52,545 nucleotides of DNA from SAR202 cluster bacterium (GTDB taxonomy: Bacteria; Chloroflexota; Dehalococcoidia; Lucifugimonadales; Lucifugimonadaceae): NCBI GenBank assembly GCA_008373165.1, contig RQOU01000094.1, forward strand, positions 1 through 52,545. Reading direction: 5' to 3'. The translations under genes were made by a program, and so were the position numbers. Under the pieces are notes generated by a model that was not told where the DNA came from, made no database searches, and was given only the letters and a program-made list of their open reading frames with translations. Each line of letters opens with the position of its first letter. Position 1 is the first letter of the stretch. This document shows, piece by piece, positions 6,662-15,390 of the stretch.

Positions 6662-9166
6662 TTAGGAAAACTCTGTGACATGTTCCGAAGTCACTCTTTT
6701 CAATTCATATGCAAGCTTGGGATTTGCATTAAGGGTGTCCAGGGTTTTATCTGCCATTAGATCAGATGCTTCCTTGCGAGCGATTCGTAGTAAATCAACA
6801 TCGTCGATCGTTGCAATTTTTAATTCGTCCCAACCACTTTGGCGGGTTCCCATGAAATCCCCGGGGCCACGGATCCTTAAGTCCTCTTCCGCTAGCACGA
6901 ATCCGTCGGAATACTTAACCATTGCCTCAATCCGCTCGCTTGCAAGATCATCGTTGGAATTTGCCATTAAAATGCAGTAACTTTCATCTTCACCTCTTCC
7001 GACTCTACCTCTCAATTGGTGAAGTTGTGCCAGGCCGAATCGATTAGCACTCATTATTATCATGACTGTTGCATTAGGGATGTCCATACCGACTTCAATA
7101 ACCGGTGTAGCTACTAAAATGTCGATCTCGTTATTTCTGACTCGTTCCATCACATCTTGTTTCTCTGCAAGCTTCATACGACCATGTAATAGTCCGACGC
7201 GTAGATTTTTGAATTCGCTTTGTTGAAGCTTTTTTAGTTCCTCTAACGCTGAAGCCGCTTCAATTGAATCCGAAGGTTCGATTAATGGGCACACGACGAA
7301 CGCCTGTTTGCCATGGGCTATTTGTTGGCGTACTAACTCGTAGGCGTGATTTTTTGCGATCTCGTTCGTTGCTAGGCTGGTTGTTATAGGTTGGCGTCCT
7401 TCAGGCAGAATTTTTAATGTTGTAATGTCTAAGTCACCGTAGATTGTTAGAGATAATGTACGCGGGATAGGTGTGGCAGACATGCCTAGCAGGTGTGGAC
7501 GTGGTGCCCGTTGAGTTAATGCTCCGCGTTGCTCAACGCCAAATCTGTGTTGTTCGTCTACTACAGCGAGACCTAGTCGTGGAATCATCACTTGGTCCTG
7601 TAGTAGTGCATGTGTTCCGATGATGAGATCAGCCTCACCATCGGCAATCATCTGTTGAATTCGTGACTTTACTGATGTTTGCAGACTACCCGTGAGCAAG
7701 ACTATGTTGATACGTTGATTGCCGCTTGACGGTAGGATCGCTTGTCGCACGGTATCTCTGGGCTCGTTAGATACTGATTCCGCGTTGAGCTGGTTTGCGA
7801 TACTAAGGAAGTGCTGTTCAGCAAGTACTTCCGTTGGAGCCATAAATGCACCTTGGTAGCTGGCTGAGATTACCGCTAGAAGAGCGCATAAAGCTACAAC
7901 CGTTTTACCGCTTCCGACCTCACCTTGTAATAGCCTTCCCATTGGAGCGCCCGATGCCATGTCTTTTAACAGGGCATTCAACGATTCTTGCTGGTCAATT
8001 GTGAGATGAAATTCAAGTGAATTTAAGAATGATGTGACAACTCTTTGCCCTTTATCACGGTCTATTTGTATTCCGCTTTCACGGTCTCTCCACTCCCATC
8101 TCTTTTTCAGTGCTGCCAGCTGATACATAAAAAGCTCATCGAAGGCCAATCGTCTGCGTGCTTGAACTTGATCTTCGGTTGATTTTGGGTAATGGATTGA
8201 CTCATACGCTTCACTTAAATCCCTCAAAGAATTGCGTTTTTTAATGTCTTGGGTCAGAAACTCATCAAGTATTGGTAAACCCACGTCTAAAGATTTTCGC
8301 GTCGCGGAGCGAAGAGATCTCTGCGCAAGACCGTCGGTTGAAGGGTAAACAGGCAGTAGTATGCCGGCATGCGTTAGCTGTGATTTGTTCTGCTGAGAAT
8401 TGTCTGAATTTTCCTCATAAAGTTGTTCGTGTTCCGGATTTTGCATTTGTAAACGGTTGTTGAATGATCCGATCTCTCCACTGAGTGTGATCAAACTACC
8501 CTGTTTGATTTTGTGCGTAAGATACGCTTGCCTGAAAAATGTGGCCTCAAGAAGCTCGGTACCATCGTTTATTGTGATTTTTGCAGCACCTGGAGCTGGC
8601 CCGATTTTTGCGACCTCAGATCGAATTACTCGTCCAACTACGGTTGTCATCTCACCATGAATTGCATCTTGAATTTTTGTTACTTTTGAGTAGTCGACGT
8701 GTCGATTTGGAAATAGTCGTAACAGATCTCGAAGATTTCTGATTCCTAAGCGATTTAATTTTGAACGCGTAGCTTTATGTATGAAAATCAGATTAGATAG
8801 CGGAGTATTAAGATCGTAGTTTGTTCTAGTTTTAGAGGGTTTGCGTTTAGGATTTGATGTGGTTTTTGACTTTGATTTTTTGGGGCTACGTTGGGCCGAA
8901 TTCGTACTGCCAAGCTGACCCATAATTGCAGAGGCCCATCGATGTCTCTGTCCTGGCGAGAGAGCTGCGTAGTTGGTACCTTTCAAAGGCTCAACATCGC
9001 GAATCCATCCTAGCTGTGGAGCTATATGACTGATGAAGCGATCAAGTCCACCCATCACCGCACGATCATTAAATTCAAGTTTTCGTTCTAAATCTAGAAC
9101 GTTTTTGAGAGATTTTGTCGCGTGATCCGACGATGTCTGTTTTGAATAACTTCCACTGCCCTGCAT
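6662..9166 (-). CDS. recG: ATP-dependent DNA helicase RecG
   Basis: RecG drives reversal of stalled replication forks and branch migration of Holliday junctions. The 834-residue protein has an N-terminal extension of about 120 residues with a basic, low-complexity stretch near 95-115, then the wedge/OB domain (about 125-255). The superfamily-2 helicase core follows with Walker A GEVGSGKT near 415-422, the DEQHRFG Walker B, MSATPIPRT, GLLHGRM, and ATPVIEVGMDIPNA followed by QLRGRVGRG. It ends with the usual C-terminal wedge-contact domain. The start ATG overlaps the upstream degV stop (TGATG), which suggests translational coupling in a fakA-degV-recG operon, an order also known in Gram-positive bacteria. 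Confidence 0.97.
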   Translation of the reverse strand: MQGSGSYSKQTSSDHATKSLKNVLDLERKLEFNDRAVMGGLDRFISHIAPQLGWIRDVEPLKGTNYAALSPGQRHRWASAIMGQLGSTNSAQRSPKKSKSKTTSNPKRKPSKTRTNYDLNTPLSNLIFIHKATRSKLNRLGIRNLRDLLRLFPNRHVDYSKVTKIQDAIHGEMTTVVGRVIRSEVAKIGPAPGAAKITINDGTELLEATFFRQAYLTHKIKQGSLITLSGEIGSFNNRLQMQNPEHEQLYEENSDNSQQNKSQLTHAGILLPVYPSTDGLAQRSLRSATRKSLDVGLPILDEFLTQDIKKRNSLRDLSEAYESIHYPKSTEDQVQARRRLAFDELFMYQLAALKKRWEWRDRESGIQIDRDKGQRVVTSFLNSLEFHLTIDQQESLNALLKDMASGAPMGRLLQGEVGSGKTVVALCALLAVISASYQGAFMAPTEVLAEQHFLSIANQLNAESVSNEPRDTVRQAILPSSGNQRINIVLLTGSLQTSVKSRIQQMIADGEADLIIGTHALLQDQVMIPRLGLAVVDEQHRFGVEQRGALTQRAPRPHLLGMSATPIPRTLSLTIYGDLDITTLKILPEGRQPITTSLATNEIAKNHAYELVRQQIAHGKQAFVVCPLIEPSDSIEAASALEELKKLQQSEFKNLRVGLLHGRMKLAEKQDVMERVRNNEIDILVATPVIEVGMDIPNATVMIIMSANRFGLAQLHQLRGRVGRGEDESYCILMANSNDDLASERIEAMVKYSDGFVLAEEDLRIRGPGDFMGTRQSGWDELKIATIDDVDLLRIARKEASDLMADKTLDTLNANPKLAYELKRVTSEHVTEFS

Positions 9167-10014
9167 CAGCTAGGCTTAGCCTTGATCATTGCGAGGCCAA
9201 GTGTTCCCGGACCGACATAGTTGCCAACCACTGGGCCGAGTTGCGCTACTATCGTGTCTCCATCAGGGTCGAACTTAGAGACTTCTTTGGCAATTGCTTG
9301 AGCATCTGATAGATCTGTTGTATACAGGACTGCTAATTTTTCAAGCGGGGCATGTTCTTGGACCAGTGATTTGAGTCGTGCAATTCCTTTGGTGCGACTT
9401 CGGGCTCGTTCTAATGGATGAGCCTCACCCTCATGTATAGTCAAAATCGGCTTGACGCGTAATATCGATCCAACGAATCCTTGGGCTTTACCTATACGTC
9501 CACCTCTCACGAGGTATTCGAGCGTATCGACCATCCCTAGAAATACTCCACGTTTACTGAGATCTTTTGCTAATTCCACTGCCTCGTCTAATGTGGAACC
9601 GGCAGCTACTGCATTTGCGACCTGTATTGAAACCCAGCCAAGGCTCATTGAAGCTAGTTGAGTGTCGACTATCTCAATTCGGGTGCTAGTTGAGCCCATT
9701 TCTGACACAGCATTCACTGCAGAATTATGTGTCAGACTCAATTTCGAAGATAAATGTATTGAAATTATTTCGTCGTGTGTTTCAGCGAGCTTTTTGTAAA
9801 GCTCCATAAAAGTTCCGGCCGATGGGGCAGACGTAGTCGGGGTTACTTTGGAATCAGGCAGTTGTTCGTACATCTCGTCAGCTGAGATAGTTATGCCGTC
9901 AAGAAACGTTTGATCCTCGATATGGACATTAAGAGGAACCACGTTGATGTTGTGCTTTTTTGCGAGGTCTGGTGGTAGATCGGACGTACTATCGGTGACA
10001 ACTGCGATGCTCAT
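9166..10014 (-). CDS. DegV family fatty-acid-binding protein (FakB-like)
   Basis: DegV proteins bind one fatty acid and present its carboxylate to the kinase FakA. I choose the ATG at 10014 (282 residues) instead of the ORF-track start at 10071, because GGAGAA lies just upstream and the family N-terminus (AVVTDSTSDLP) follows directly. Other family features are the VPLNV strand, F-x-DG-x(3)-SADE near residue 40, TSAPS around 62-66 with the fatty-acid-contacting Ser/Thr, the SLGWV segment and the LVRGGRIG loop. The stop codon overlaps the recG start. The fakA gene sits 75 bp upstream on the same strand, which supports a FakA-FakB partnership. The gene order is visible; the biochemical role is inferred from the family. 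Confidence 0.92.
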   Translation of the reverse strand: MSIAVVTDSTSDLPPDLAKKHNINVVPLNVHIEDQTFLDGITISADEMYEQLPDSKVTPTTSAPSAGTFMELYKKLAETHDEIISIHLSSKLSLTHNSAVNAVSEMGSTSTRIEIVDTQLASMSLGWVSIQVANAVAAGSTLDEAVELAKDLSKRGVFLGMVDTLEYLVRGGRIGKAQGFVGSILRVKPILTIHEGEAHPLERARSRTKGIARLKSLVQEHAPLEKLAVLYTTDLSDAQAIAKEVSKFDPDGDTIVAQLGPVVGNYVGPGTLGLAMIKAKPS

Positions 10015-10089
10015 TAGCGTTCTCCGGAAATTTTGCCAGTCATTCTTCGCATGGAAGAGTACAGCGATCAACTGACATTTGTGGTTAGG

Positions 10090-11754
10090 TTACTCTACCG
10101 CAATTAGATAGTCGTAGTGTGGTTGTCCTCCGTAAACCACCTCAATATCAATAGTGTCGAATTTATTGGCGAGTATCTTGGTAGTTTCTTTGATTTGTTC
10201 TGCGTTCACCATCTCTCCTGTATATACCGTGACGATCTCTGCTTGATTAGATTGGGTTTGGATTAGCTCAGTTAGAACAATTATTGGATCATGACCTACC
10301 GTAATGATGTCGTCGTTAAATGTTCCAAACGTCATTCCCTTGTGTATTTCATGCTTGTCGATTGTGACGTTTTTTGTGGCCTTGCAGATACGTCCTTCTC
10401 CAACTTCACTTATGATTTCATTCATTGCTTCAGCGTTTTCGTCAATGTTTTGGTCGAGTCGAAGGGCTACCAGCGCTGAAATCCCTGTTTGCACAGAGCG
10501 GGTGGGAACGACTCTCACGGTTTTGTCTGTAAGTGATGGGATTTGTTGGGCGGCTGGGACGATATTTTTATTGTTTGGCAGCAGTATTACGTGATCGGAG
10601 GGAGCTGTTTCGACAGCAGTAAGCAAATCTGCCACAGATGAGTTCATTGTGTCGCCGCCATCGACGATAGATGTCACCCCCAGACCGGCACTTTTCATTA
10701 AGTTTTTCAGGCCATCGCCTGCAGCAACGGCGACCACAGCAATCTCAGACGACACAACTTCTGTGCTTTCATCGTCATCCCTGCGTTCCGATGCCCATTC
10801 CGCAGTTTGATTATCCATATTAGCGATTTCGATGTTAGATAGCATTCCGTATTCTAGGCCGGCACTTAAAGCCTTTCCCGGATCCTCCATATGGACATGC
10901 ACTTTTGCGACTCCACCTATTCCGTCGACAATTGGTGAACGCCCGATAAGTTCCATTCGATCGCGAATATTTTCTAAATTTAGTTTTTCTGCTTCGATTG
11001 CAAAGACTGTGCAGTAACCCCAATCTAGCTCTTCAGATGCATTGACGAACTCGATATTTGCGGAACCAGAGAAGTCCGAATTCTCAGGAAGGGGAACGTT
11101 GATTACTCTTGCGAATGGAACCTCGCTGCGAAGGTATCGTAGTGCTCCGTCTAGCATCACTGCGAATCCAAACCCTCCGGAATCTACTACTTCCGCTTCA
11201 GCGAGTACTGGAAGCATGCCGGGTGTCCTACCGACGGAGTCAATAGATGCTGCAGCTACGTCAGCAAGAACTTTTTCCAAAGATTTATTTTGATCTGAAG
11301 AATTTTCTCCGACTTCGGCGCATTCGCGGTAGACAGTTAGCATAGTGCCTTCAACGGGATTTGGAACAACCCCATATGATTTTGTAGCTGCGATTCTTAT
11401 GGACCGGGCAAACTGCTCACCAGCCAATTTAGATTCCCCATCCAGGGCTTCCGATAGTCCTTTGAAAAACTGGGCTAGTATAAGTCCTGAGTTACCACGT
11501 GCTCCTAGTAGTGCAGAGCTGGCCATTTTTTTCGAAATTTCTGCGACAGAGTTAGATGCATACCCATTTAAATCATCCAGCACGGATTTCACAGTTAAAA
11601 GCATGTTAGTACCGGTATCACCATCCGGTACGGGGAATACGTTTAACGCGTTGATGGTATCTCTATTTACTTCAAGCGCTTGAGCAGCTGCGCTCACCAG
11701 GTCGACCAGAAGTGCTCCATCTGCATCTAAAACTGGTTCAGTTGATTTAGGCAT
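10090..11754 (-). CDS. fakA: Fatty acid kinase catalytic subunit, DAK2-domain protein FakA/YloV
   Basis: FakA phosphorylates fatty acids held by FakB (DegV) to give acyl-phosphate, which can feed PlsY or, through PlsX, acyl carrier protein. The N-terminal DhaL/DAK2 kinase domain (about residues 10-210) has NVFPVPDGDTGTNM, the Mg-ATP site, and GARGNSGLI. A middle domain (about 215-330) and a C-terminal DegV-like/DAK1-like domain (about 345-554) follow, as in YloV proteins. I prefer the ATG at 11754 over the GTG at 11766, because AGGTGG sits eight bases before that ATG; this gives 554 residues. It lies just upstream of a degV gene and diverges from rpmB. Family length and domain order are normal. 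Confidence 0.93.
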   Translation of the reverse strand: MPKSTEPVLDADGALLVDLVSAAAQALEVNRDTINALNVFPVPDGDTGTNMLLTVKSVLDDLNGYASNSVAEISKKMASSALLGARGNSGLILAQFFKGLSEALDGESKLAGEQFARSIRIAATKSYGVVPNPVEGTMLTVYRECAEVGENSSDQNKSLEKVLADVAAASIDSVGRTPGMLPVLAEAEVVDSGGFGFAVMLDGALRYLRSEVPFARVINVPLPENSDFSGSANIEFVNASEELDWGYCTVFAIEAEKLNLENIRDRMELIGRSPIVDGIGGVAKVHVHMEDPGKALSAGLEYGMLSNIEIANMDNQTAEWASERRDDDESTEVVSSEIAVVAVAAGDGLKNLMKSAGLGVTSIVDGGDTMNSSVADLLTAVETAPSDHVILLPNNKNIVPAAQQIPSLTDKTVRVVPTRSVQTGISALVALRLDQNIDENAEAMNEIISEVGEGRICKATKNVTIDKHEIHKGMTFGTFNDDIITVGHDPIIVLTELIQTQSNQAEIVTVYTGEMVNAEQIKETTKILANKFDTIDIEVVYGGQPHYDYLIAVE

Positions 11755-11858
11755 CAGATGGTCCACCTGTGGTAAATCCCGAGTGAATGCAGTTCAAGGT
11801 CACCAACCTAAATCGTATTTGAGTAAGTAAATTTCTATTGTTCAATACAGACACGCAT

Positions 11859-11870
11859 GTTAACGTTAAC
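11859..11870. promoter_or_regulatory. 12-bp perfect palindrome between fakA and rpmB
   Basis: GTTAACGTTAAC is a perfect palindrome made of two tandem GTTAAC units. It lies in the 215-bp divergent region, about 105 bp upstream of fakA and 100 bp upstream of rpmB. Its position suits an operator for either gene, but no known regulator's box is recognised; it does not match what I recall of the FapR box. Confidence 0.3.
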
Positions 11871-11920
11871 CTACGGAGTTTCGGGTGGGCATTAATTCTC
11901 TTTACGGACCATTTGATCTC

Positions 11921-11950
11921 TTGTTACGTTTCATTTTTTATCTGAATTAT
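11921..11950 (+). promoter_or_regulatory. Putative sigma-70-type promoter of rpmB
   Basis: TTGTTA at 11921-11926 and AATTAT at 11945-11950 are separated by 18 bp and lie 19 bp before the rpmB ATG. Each hexamer matches the consensus at four positions. The call is weak because the -10 is degenerate and AT-rich spacers give chance matches. Confidence 0.3.
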
Positions 11951-11969
11951 TACCGAGAGTCTAATAGTT

Positions 11970-12194
11970 ATGCCAAGCTCAGACCAAATCAGGGCAAAAC
12001 TGGGTTTAGGGCCCCGCCCCAAGCCAATGTTTGGTCACAATCGATCACATGCTTTGAATGCCACGCGTAAAATTTCTAAACCTAATTTGCAAAATAAATG
12101 GGTTATGGTTGATGGGCAGCGTTATCGAATAAAATTGACCGCTCGAGAGATGCGTACCTTGGATAAGAAGGGTATATCTCTGTTATCAGGGTAG
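11970..12194 (+). CDS. rpmB: 50S ribosomal protein L28 (bL28)
   Basis: This 74-residue basic protein is recognisable as bL28 from FGHNRSHALNATRK at about residues 21-34, then PNLQ, and the second half VDGQRYRIKLTAREMRTLDKKG. It binds 23S rRNA in the large subunit. The GNNRSHALNAT-type signature resembles the E. coli form more than the GxxVSHSxxRT form usual in Gram-positives and many Chloroflexota. The N-terminus (MPSSDQIRAKLGLGPRPK) is unusual and lacks the C-x2-CGK start of zinc-type L28 proteins. It is monocistronic, with a promoter candidate upstream and a strong terminator downstream, as expected for a stand-alone ribosomal protein gene. Confidence 0.9.
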   Translation: MPSSDQIRAKLGLGPRPKPMFGHNRSHALNATRKISKPNLQNKWVMVDGQRYRIKLTAREMRTLDKKGISLLSG

Positions 12195-12216
12195 AGTTTC
12201 TTTGTACCCTCTCATA

Positions 12217-12246
12217 AGCTCCTCTGAACGAGAGGGGCTTTTTTAT
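12217..12246 (+). terminator. Intrinsic terminator of rpmB
   Basis: AGCTCCTCT-GAACG-AGAGGGGCT forms a nine-base-pair stem with one G-U pair and a five-base loop at 12217-12239. It is followed directly by TTTTTTATT. It starts 22 bp after the rpmB stop. This is the clearest intrinsic terminator in the window. The opposite strand has no T-run, so it should act on rpmB only. Confidence 0.88.
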
Positions 12247-12320
12247 TCAAGGCTCATAGCTAGTTTTGATCTTCTCTACAGGTAGTGTTTTCTTCAACCA
12301 TCTCGGGTGTCTTGATCCAT

Positions 12321-12998
12321 TTAATCATGTTCGTTCGCACCAGCATGTCTTAGCGCTTTGATTCCCATTTTCAGACCGTTTGGATAATCGAACACACCAG
12401 TACCTGAAATCAGTGTTGTTGCGCCGGCATTGATAACTTCTCTTGCGGTGTCGACCTTGATTCCGCCATCAACTGCAATCTCAAGATCTGTCCCGGTTCG
12501 GTGAGCCATTTCTGTTAGTTCTGTGATCTTGGGTAACATCTCACTCATGAAACGTTGTCCGCCGAATCCCGGCTCGACTGTCATTACGAGTACTCTTTCG
12601 ATTGATGAAATAAACGGCTGTAGTACCGAAGCCGGTGTATCGGGCTTTAGTGACACAGCCGCAACCATGCCCGTGACTCGCGTATCCCCTAGTGAGGTTT
12701 CGAGATCGTCACATGCCTCAACATGAATTGTGAATATGTCGCCTCCAGCCTCGGCGAACTGCTTTGCATAACGAGCTGGCTCAGTGACCATCATGTGAAT
12801 GTCGATTGGTAATTTAGTGAGTGGTCTTATGGCTTCAAGGATAGGTATTCCGATAGTGATGTTGGGGACGAAAAGGCCGTCCATCACGTCAAAATGAAGT
12901 TCGTCTGCACCGGCTTGTTCCACAGCCTCAATTGAATCGGCGAGATGTGCGAAATCTGCAGCCAAAAGAGAGGGAGAGATATTTATTTGATGTGACAC
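12321..12998 (-). CDS. rpe: Ribulose-phosphate 3-epimerase
   Basis: Rpe interconverts ribulose 5-phosphate and xylulose 5-phosphate in the pentose phosphate and Calvin pathways. The 225-residue TIM barrel has SPSLLAADF at residues 8-16, HFDVMDGLFVPN with a metal-binding His and catalytic Asp near 35-45, DIHMMV with a metal-binding His near 67, MTVEPGFGGQ and the catalytic Asp in VDGGI near 175. Length is normal. The start is GTG at 12998, preceded by AGGA. It lies 17 bp downstream of the GDPD gene in the direction of transcription, so the two are probably cotranscribed. Confidence 0.96.
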   Translation of the reverse strand: MSHQINISPSLLAADFAHLADSIEAVEQAGADELHFDVMDGLFVPNITIGIPILEAIRPLTKLPIDIHMMVTEPARYAKQFAEAGGDIFTIHVEACDDLETSLGDTRVTGMVAAVSLKPDTPASVLQPFISSIERVLVMTVEPGFGGQRFMSEMLPKITELTEMAHRTGTDLEIAVDGGIKVDTAREVINAGATTLISGTGVFDYPNGLKMGIKALRHAGANEHD

Positions 12999-13015
12999 TT
13001 AGTGATCCTAGAGAG

Positions 13016-13753
13016 CTAATTTATGAGGTGTTCTGCTAGGGCATTCGGATAGTAGGACATGATGGTATCGGCGCCAGCAGACGCGCTGGCTACCATTCCT
13101 TCTATATCGTCCATCACTCCGGGGCCCGAAGCAATAATTTTCTTGCCACTGTCATGCACGGCTCGCACCTCATTGAAATTCATTGGATAGCGGGTGTAAA
13201 TCCACGATGAGTATGGATCTGATATTGCTAATGAAAGTTCACCAGCAGAGTTAGCTACCGTTGCACACTGGAAGTCTGAATCTCCTTCATAAAAGCGTCT
13301 TCTAACATCTACAGACTGGTGAATAAGACCAATTCCTACTGTTTTCGATAGTAAGTTTCGCTGTGATAATCCGCTACAGATTTTCCTTATGCTTCCAGGG
13401 TCTAGTGTTTTCATTTCTAGAATCAGGGTGGTTTCTGCAGTCCCATGTTCTTTTACGGCGTCGAATGTTTCTTCTAGAGTTGGAATTTGCTCTCCTTTGA
13501 ATTCAGAACTCCACCAACTACCTGCATCAAGATCTTTCAATTCAGAGAGTGTCATTTTAGCGACCTCTCCTGAACCGTTAGTTGTCCGGTCCACAGTGTC
13601 ATCATGCATGACGACTATGTGTTCGTCGACTGTTCCTCTAGCATCGATTTCGATTGCCATTCCCTTTTTGAGAGCAGCTTTGAAAGCGGCGATGGTATTT
13701 TCCGGGTATATCTCATCTAGACCACGGTGGGCGATGATGATCGAGTCATTCAC
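13016..13753 (-). CDS. Glycerophosphodiester phosphodiesterase (GDPD family)
   Basis: GDPD enzymes release sn-glycerol 3-phosphate from deacylated phospholipids. The 245-residue protein has the diagnostic AHRG at residues 8-11 and PENT at 17-20, the metal-binding EID of AIEIDARGTVD, and the MHDDTVDRTTNG segment with the second catalytic His. LILEMKT provides the third acidic ligand. No signal peptide is visible, so it is cytosolic. The start is GTG at 13753. It lies between argH and rpe on the same strand. The glycerol 3-phosphate produced could feed PlsY, encoded in the same region, though that link is inference. Confidence 0.93.
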   Translation of the reverse strand: MNDSIIIAHRGLDEIYPENTIAAFKAALKKGMAIEIDARGTVDEHIVVMHDDTVDRTTNGSGEVAKMTLSELKDLDAGSWWSSEFKGEQIPTLEETFDAVKEHGTAETTLILEMKTLDPGSIRKICSGLSQRNLLSKTVGIGLIHQSVDVRRRFYEGDSDFQCATVANSAGELSLAISDPYSSWIYTRYPMNFNEVRAVHDSGKKIIASGPGVMDDIEGMVASASAGADTIMSYYPNALAEHLIN

Positions 13754-13807
13754 GGGGATTAAATCTTTTTCTTTTTTTCCTGAATTTCGGGGTTATTCAG
13801 TACAAAT

Positions 13808-15199
13808 TTAGTCCAATCCAGCTAGCATTTGCTTAGCCTCGGCAATCGCTTCGCTAACACGGTTGGGTGCAGTTCCTCCGGGAATATTACGGGCTGCAAC
13901 TGCTGATTCAAGAGTAATTTCCATTACATCTGCCTCAAACAAATCAGAAACTTCCTGGAAGTCACTTATCGTTAGATTACTGAATCCAATTCCACGTGCC
14001 ACACACTTTTTCGAAAGATCCGAAACAGCTATGTAGGCCTCACGGAACGGAACGTCTTTTGCTACTAAATAATCAGCGATATCGGTCGCAAGCATGAGAC
14101 TTTGTTCGGCTGCCTGTTTCATGCGATCTGTATCTACGGTAATAGAGTTCACCATGCCTGCTGCTGATTCTAAGGACTCGATTACGGTATCAGCGGTATC
14201 GAATAGACCTTCTTTATCCTCTTGGAGGTCACGATTGTAAGCAAGTGGAAGACCTTTGATTGTGGTCAAAAGAGCCATTAGCGCTCCATACACTCGACCC
14301 GTCTTTCCTCTAATCAGTTCTGCGAAATCGGGGTTGCGCTTTTGCGGCATAATGCTCGATCCTGACGTGTATTCGTCAGATAATTTAACGAATCCGAATT
14401 CGTCTGATGACCAAATCACCAATTCTTCGGCTAGACGAGAAAGATGTGCCATAGTGAGAGATGAGGCTGTGAGGAATTCCACAATGAAGTCACGGTCTGA
14501 TACCGCATCTATCGAATTACGAGATATTTCGGTGAAATCGAGTTGCTCAGCCACCCATTTCCTATCAATTGGATATGTGACGCCGGCGATAGCACCCGAT
14601 CCAAGTGGCATGGTGTCCGTCGATTCCGCTGCTTGGGCAAAGCGTGTGGCATCCCGATCAAACATTTCAAAATAAGCCAGTAAGTGATGAGCGAATACGA
14701 TCGGTTGTCCACGTTGCATGTGGGTGTATCCAGGGACAATAGTATTTACGTGCTGCTCAGCGAGATTTACCAGAGCACTTTGAAGTGCTCCTACAGCGTT
14801 AAATGCGCGGCCGCATGCAGCTTCAGTCCACAGGCGAGTATCAGTGGCGACCTGATCGTTACGCGAGCGTCCTGTGTGTAGTTTCCCCGCTGGATCACCG
14901 ATCAGTTCGTATAGACGAGATTCGATGTTCATGTGTATGTCTTCAATATCGGACTTCCATACGAACTCGTCGTTCTCGATTTCTAATGCGATTTTACTCA
15001 GCCCATCGACGATTTTATTAACGTCATCGGAATGAATAATGCCCTGACGACCTAACATACGTGCGTGAACGATTGAGCTGGCTATGTCTTCACGATACAG
15101 TCGACTGTCGTAATGAATTGAAACTGTAAAGTTACTGGCTAGTTGGCTGCCACGTGCGGCTGCAGATGGGTTTTTCTTTTTGTCGTTTGAACCTGTCAT
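13808..15199 (-). CDS. argH: Argininosuccinate lyase
   Basis: ArgH splits argininosuccinate into arginine and fumarate, the last step of arginine synthesis. The 463-residue protein belongs to the fumarase/aspartase superfamily. It has SRLYELIGD and HTGRSRNDQV near 105-120, TIVPGYTHMQRGQP near 155-170 with the catalytic His, and the flexible signature loop GSSIMPQKRNPD near 285-296 with the catalytic Ser. Length is typical. It is the last arginine gene of a minus-strand run argJ, argB, (plsY), argD, argG, argH. The 191-bp gap after argG and a terminator candidate there suggest it may have its own promoter, with the GDPD gene and rpe downstream. Confidence 0.97.
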   Translation of the reverse strand: MTGSNDKKKNPSAAARGSQLASNFTVSIHYDSRLYREDIASSIVHARMLGRQGIIHSDDVNKIVDGLSKIALEIENDEFVWKSDIEDIHMNIESRLYELIGDPAGKLHTGRSRNDQVATDTRLWTEAACGRAFNAVGALQSALVNLAEQHVNTIVPGYTHMQRGQPIVFAHHLLAYFEMFDRDATRFAQAAESTDTMPLGSGAIAGVTYPIDRKWVAEQLDFTEISRNSIDAVSDRDFIVEFLTASSLTMAHLSRLAEELVIWSSDEFGFVKLSDEYTSGSSIMPQKRNPDFAELIRGKTGRVYGALMALLTTIKGLPLAYNRDLQEDKEGLFDTADTVIESLESAAGMVNSITVDTDRMKQAAEQSLMLATDIADYLVAKDVPFREAYIAVSDLSKKCVARGIGFSNLTISDFQEVSDLFEADVMEITLESAVAARNIPGGTAPNRVSEAIAEAKQMLAGLD

Positions 15200-15360
15200 T
15201 AAATTTGGTCTTTTAGTTGTTGTTTTAATGCAAAGTGAAAATGCATAACGCTCATCATTATCGTTATTGACGGGAAATTTTTTTCATTAGTGTGAATTAT
15301 TCCGTTGCACCCGTTGCCTAATTCACTCTCAAAGGGCGATCGAAATGTTTGTGCTAGATA

Positions 15361-15389
15361 CAAAAATTGTGCCTAGCGGGAAAAGGCAC
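15361..15389 (-). terminator. Putative intrinsic terminator after argG
   Basis: Read on the minus strand directly after the argG stop, GTGCC and GGCAC form a five-base-pair stem with an 11-base loop. It is followed by AATTTTTG. The stem is short and the T-run is only five bases, so attenuation or weak termination between argG and argH is more likely than a strong stop. Confidence 0.42.
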
Positions 15390-15390
15390 C

